64,000 nt of DNA, from positions 4,396,501-4,460,500 of the forward strand of contig NZ_CP080525.1 in assembly GCF_024746815.1 (NCBI RefSeq), written 5' to 3'. The position numbers and the translations under genes are program-made. Shown in pieces: positions 60,992 to 64,000 of this stretch; the first letter of the stretch is position 1; each line of letters starts with the position of its first letter. The notes under the pieces were generated by a model. The model was given only the letters and a program-made list of their open reading frames with translations, was not told the DNA's origin and ran no database searches. The DNA comes from Mesorhizobium sp. AR07 (GTDB taxonomy: Bacteria > Pseudomonadota > Alphaproteobacteria > Rhizobiales > Rhizobiaceae).

Positions 60992-61656
60992 TGAGGATAC
61001 TGCTCGCCGAGGATGAACCCCGCATCGCCTCCGACATCATGGCGGTCCTCAAGGCGGCTGGAATGGCGGTCGATATCGTGCGCGACGGCGAAGCGGCCTG
61101 GTTCGCCGGGGACGTCGAGAATTACGACGCGGCGATTCTCGATCTCGGATTGCCAAAGCTCGATGGCCTCTCGGTGCTGAAGCGCTGGCGGGCCAATTCG
61201 CGTCGCTTTCCTGTCCTGATCCTGACAGCGAGAGGTCTTTGGACAGAGCGCGTCGAAGGTATCAATGCTGGCGCCGACGACTACCTGCCGAAGCCGTTTG
61301 AGATGGAGGAGCTGCTGGCGCGGCTGCGCGCGATCCTGCGCCGTTCGACCGGCCAGGCGGCGCCCGTGCTGAAATCAGGCCCGCTGCTGCTGGACACGCT
61401 CCAGATGCGCATCTCGCTGCGCGGCGTTCCCGTCGCGCTGTCGCCGCTCGAATACCGGCTGATGGCGTTCCTGATGCATCACGCCGGGCGCGTGGTGGCT
61501 CCGACGGAGCTTGCCGAACACCTTTACGATTCCGGCAATGACCGCGATCCCAACGCGGTCGAAGTCATCGTCGCGCGCCTGCGCCGCAAGCTCGGCAACG
61601 ATGTTATCGAAACCCGGCGCGGGTTCGGCTATTTCGTGCCCGACGGACCGTCCTGA
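60991..61656 (+). CDS. OmpR-type response regulator
   Basis: A 221-residue regulator. Receiver about 1-118: ILLAEDEPRIASDI acidic pocket, phosphorylated Asp 51 in AILDLGLPKLDG, Thr in LILTARG and Lys in YLPKPFEME. Winged-helix effector about 125-218: ALSPLEYRLMAFLMHHAGRV, AVEVIVARLRRKLG, IETRRGFGYFVPD. Between a PepSY protein and its kinase. Targets unknown; the divergent/nearby flavin reductase and PepSY genes are candidates. Confidence 0.9.
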   Translation: MRILLAEDEPRIASDIMAVLKAAGMAVDIVRDGEAAWFAGDVENYDAAILDLGLPKLDGLSVLKRWRANSRRFPVLILTARGLWTERVEGINAGADDYLPKPFEMEELLARLRAILRRSTGQAAPVLKSGPLLLDTLQMRISLRGVPVALSPLEYRLMAFLMHHAGRVVAPTELAEHLYDSGNDRDPNAVEVIVARLRRKLGNDVIETRRGFGYFVPDGPS

Positions 61657-62999
61657 TGGGCAACTCGATCCGCTTCAGGCTCTGGTCGGCGGCAACAATC
61701 TCGATCCTCGTCGCACTTGCCATCGCCGGAGTGGGACTGCGCTATCTGTTCGAGAAGAATGTCGAGCGGCGTATCGTCAGTGAACTGACTGTCGATCTCA
61801 ACGAACTGATCGGAGCAACCAGCTTCGCGGCCGACGGCCGGCTGTCGGTCGCACCGGATCTGACCGACCCGCGCTTCATCAATCCGCTATCCGGTCACTA
61901 CTGGCAGGTGGAAGATCCGGCCAGCCACAGCCTGGTGCGCTCGCGTTCCTTGTGGGACGCAACGCTTGCTTTGCCGGTGTTGGGCGCCGACGGCGAATTG
62001 AGGAAGATCGAGGAGCTCAAGGGACCCGGCGGCGAACTGACCATTGCCGTCGAGCGCACCATCACCGATGCCGATGGCCGGTCCTTTCGCGCCGTCGTGG
62101 CGGAGGACCATCGCAGTGTCGAAGTGTCGGTGCGCGAATATGTCCGCGACCTCGCGCCAGCGCTCATCGTGCTCGCCGTCGCGCTGATGGCGGCCTTCTT
62201 CATCCAGATCACCGTCGGCCTTGCGCCGCTGGAGAACCTGAGGGTCGCCGTTCGGAACGTGGTCACGCAGCGAACGGCGCGGCTTGACGTGGCGGCGCCG
62301 AGCGAGGTGCAGCCTCTCGCCAACGAGATCAATCGCCTCCTCGACGCGCAGGAGAAAGCCCTCGCACGCGCCCGGTCGCGCGCCACCGACCTGGCGCACG
62401 GCCTGAAGACGCCGCTGCAGGTGCTGTCGGCCGACATCCGCGCCTTGCGCAAGAAGGGCGAGACCGAGCTCGCCGACGAAATCGAGAAGAGCGCCGGAGC
62501 GATCCGCCGCCATGTCGAACGGGAACTGGCGCGCGCCAGGCTCGCGCCAGGCGTATCGAGCAAGGCATCGTGCCGGGTCGGGGAGGCCGCGGCCGGCGTC
62601 ATCGCGGTCGTCAAGCGCACGCCAAGCGGCAAGCAGCTCTCATTCGTGATCGACGTCACGGACGAATTCAGGGCGCCGGTCGATGAAGGCGACCTTTCGG
62701 AGATCCTGGGCAACCTGGTGGAGAACGCGGCTCGCTTCGCAAGATCCTCGGTCCACGTCGGCGCATTCGCAACCGCCGGCGAGGTCATCGTCACGGTCGC
62801 CGATGACGGCCCGGGCATTCCCGATGCGGACCGGGAATCCGCGCTGTCCCGCGGCATCCAGCTGGACAGCAAGGGCGGCAGCAGCGGGCTGGGACTTGCG
62901 ATTGTTTCAGACATCGTCGAAGCCTATGATGGCCGCCTTACGATGGCCAATGCCGATCCCGGACTGGTAGTGACGATCGCCTTGCCCCGGCACGGCTGA
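61656..62999 (+). CDS. Membrane sensor histidine kinase
   Basis: A 447-residue kinase. Helix 1 (about 9-30), a 120-residue periplasmic sensor, helix 2 (about 168-188), HAMP (about 190-240), dimerisation H-box ARATDLAHGLKTPLQVLSAD with His about 248, N box ILGNLVENAARF, G1 DDGPGIPDADRE and G2 SSGLGLAIVSDIVEAYDG. Overlaps the response regulator by one base. With the PepSY protein it forms a system of the sort that monitors metal or antimicrobial-peptide stress. Confidence 0.92.
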   Translation: MGNSIRFRLWSAATISILVALAIAGVGLRYLFEKNVERRIVSELTVDLNELIGATSFAADGRLSVAPDLTDPRFINPLSGHYWQVEDPASHSLVRSRSLWDATLALPVLGADGELRKIEELKGPGGELTIAVERTITDADGRSFRAVVAEDHRSVEVSVREYVRDLAPALIVLAVALMAAFFIQITVGLAPLENLRVAVRNVVTQRTARLDVAAPSEVQPLANEINRLLDAQEKALARARSRATDLAHGLKTPLQVLSADIRALRKKGETELADEIEKSAGAIRRHVERELARARLAPGVSSKASCRVGEAAAGVIAVVKRTPSGKQLSFVIDVTDEFRAPVDEGDLSEILGNLVENAARFARSSVHVGAFATAGEVIVTVADDGPGIPDADRESALSRGIQLDSKGGSSGLGLAIVSDIVEAYDGRLTMANADPGLVVTIALPRHG

Positions 63000-63006
63000 C
63001 CGGCAT

Positions 63007-64000
63007 TCAGGCAAAGCCGGGGAAGTAGTCGACCTTTATCCTTGAGCGGCGAACGCCCATGGCCAGCAGCTTCCCGCGCAGCGCCTTGACCATGGCCTGC
63101 GGGCCGGAAATGTAAAAAATCCGTTCCATGTAGTCCGGCATGGCGAGACGGACCAGACGCTCGTCGATATAGCCGGAATACTGGCCGCGCTCGGCGCCCT
63201 GGGCCACGGCAATCGTCGCCCTGATGCCCAGTTCCCGCTTGGCGGTGCCGAGCACATCGCGATAGGCGATGTCCTGCTGGGTTTCTGCTCCATAGAGGAC
63301 GACGATCGGCCGCCTTTCATGCCTGTCGATGAGATATTGCAGCATCGAGCGGAATGGCGTGATGCCGATGCCGCCGGCAAGGAAGGCGATCTTGGTGTCT
63401 GGATCGGCTGGCAGGGTGAAGTCACCGGCGAGCTGAGAGGCGTGGATCGTGCTGCCCGGTTTCATCGCGCCCAGCGCCTGCTTGAAGGCGCTGGATTGCG
63501 GATAGAATTTGACACCAAGCCGTAAGGATTGCTCGGTCGGCGCCGATGCAACCGTGAAATAGCGACGGTTGCCGCGATTGTCCGATCGGTCGAGACCAAG
63601 CGTCCATTCCAGATACTGGCCGGCCTGGAACGCGAGCTTTCGCGGTGACCTGAAGATGAAATCGTAACTGTCGACGGCCGATTGCTCGATGCGCTCCAGC
63701 GTCAGTACGAAGCGCCCCTTCGGGCTCACCGCGTAGGCAAAGAGATTGCCCGCCAGAAGCGCCAGCTCCGGTGTGAAATAGAAAGAGCCGACATGGATGT
63801 TGGGCGCGAACAGGAAGCCGACGATGGCCGCGAAGGCAATGCGCGGCCACCGTGCCGCCGGCGCCGTCAACGGCTCGGTCAGCATCACGAAGGCGAAGAA
63901 CAGCAGCGGCGACGAACCCAGCGTCTCCGTCAGCGCGGCGGCGACTTGCGACGGCTCGGTGGTTGCCAGGATCGTCGCCAGCGCGACGGCAACGAAGGTG
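63007..64000 (-). CDS. Flavin reductase/ferric-reductase-like membrane protein, start outside the window
   Basis: Reads leftward across the right edge; at least 330 residues visible with no stop back to 64000. The visible N-terminal part has membrane helices resembling a RnfD/NqrB-like or UbiA-like segment (FVAVALATILATT, AFAAIVGFLFAPNIHVGSFY). About 110 residues on, an FNR module begins: FQAGQYLEWTLGLDR, RRYFTVASAP (FAD site RxYS/T-type), FLAGGIGITPFRSM (NAD site) and FYISGPQAMVKAL. It converges with the kinase gene, 7 nt apart. It could reduce flavin, ferric iron or a quinone. Confidence 0.82.
   Translation of the reverse strand, partial: TFVAVALATILATTEPSQVAAALTETLGSSPLLFFAFVMLTEPLTAPAARWPRIAFAAIVGFLFAPNIHVGSFYFTPELALLAGNLFAYAVSPKGRFVLTLERIEQSAVDSYDFIFRSPRKLAFQAGQYLEWTLGLDRSDNRGNRRYFTVASAPTEQSLRLGVKFYPQSSAFKQALGAMKPGSTIHASQLAGDFTLPADPDTKIAFLAGGIGITPFRSMLQYLIDRHERRPIVVLYGAETQQDIAYRDVLGTAKRELGIRATIAVAQGAERGQYSGYIDERLVRLAMPDYMERIFYISGPQAMVKALRGKLLAMGVRRSRIKVDYFPGFA

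Overview
The window is GC-rich, densely packed chromosomal DNA that reads like an alphaproteobacterium of the Rhizobiales, most probably Mesorhizobium or a close relative. The evidence is an MbfA-type iron exporter under a perfect Irr-like palindrome, an arsR-aqpS-arsC cluster using an aquaporin instead of ArsB, a ku-ligD pair, an rph/rdgB/hemW string behind a divergent hrcA, a DUF1127 protein, and many short GC-rich mosaic repeats between genes. No phage, insertion sequence, integrase or CRISPR array was seen. The genus is inferred from gene content only.

Layout. 1-9.3 kb: secreted PhoX-type phosphatase (cut by the window edge), small membrane transporter, PAP2 phosphatase, XRE regulator, SulP-STAS anion transporter, GNAT, GST, M20 amidohydrolase, lipoprotein, DMT exporter. 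9.7-12.3 kb: alkyladenine glycosylase with an NTF2-like partner, then a compact minus-strand locus of four small genes, mostly secreted or lipoproteins, one of them frameshifted at a homopolymer. 12.4-19.8 kb: AraC regulator, YiiX-like hydrolase, CHAD-CYTH pair, and a CecR-type TetR regulator with an HlyD/ABC efflux operon behind a 22-bp palindrome. 20-24.8 kb: threonine dehydratase, mbfA, NIPSNAP/ABM pair, DUF1127, ArsR-type regulator. 25-28.4 kb: two-gene bacterial NHEJ operon (ku-ligD). 28.8-32.6 kb: DCC-family protein, a stretch of gene remnants and repeats, YCII protein plus ECF sigma factor (ECF42-like pair), GST.

32.8-53.4 kb is mostly housekeeping: cysK, LysE exporter, sorbosone-dehydrogenase-like protein, hrcA, rph, VOC protein, rdgB, hemW, a phosphatase-like protein, rsmI followed by a frameshifted yraN, uppP, GST, queG, epimerase, mepA, glk, an MsbA-like ABC exporter, dapB, gpmA. 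Many neighbours overlap by 1-8 nt (for example VOC-rdgB-hemW, queG-epimerase, ABC-dapB), implying translational coupling.

53.4-59.7 kb may be a small island. It starts at an intact tRNA-Leu(CAG) with promoter and terminator and ends at a degraded copy of the 3' half of that tRNA about 6.1 kb away. Between them are a DUF6428-like gene, arsR-aqpS-arsC, a GNAT, an MFS transporter, and an unusual pair: a three-part protein (cyclic-nucleotide-binding fold, thioredoxin-like middle, thioredoxin-reductase-like flavoprotein without the CxxC redox pair) overlapping by one base a stand-alone UBP-type zinc-finger protein. This pair is the best candidate here for an under-described system. 60-64 kb: cytochrome b561, PepSY protein, OmpR-type response regulator and sensor kinase, and a partial flavin reductase, all of which fit membrane redox or metal sensing.

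Three apparent single-base frameshifts (11.9, 43.3 and 53.6 kb) could be real decay or sequencing errors and should be checked against reads. At least five families of intergenic palindromic repeats recur, and one seems to supply the ribosome-binding site of a downstream gene.
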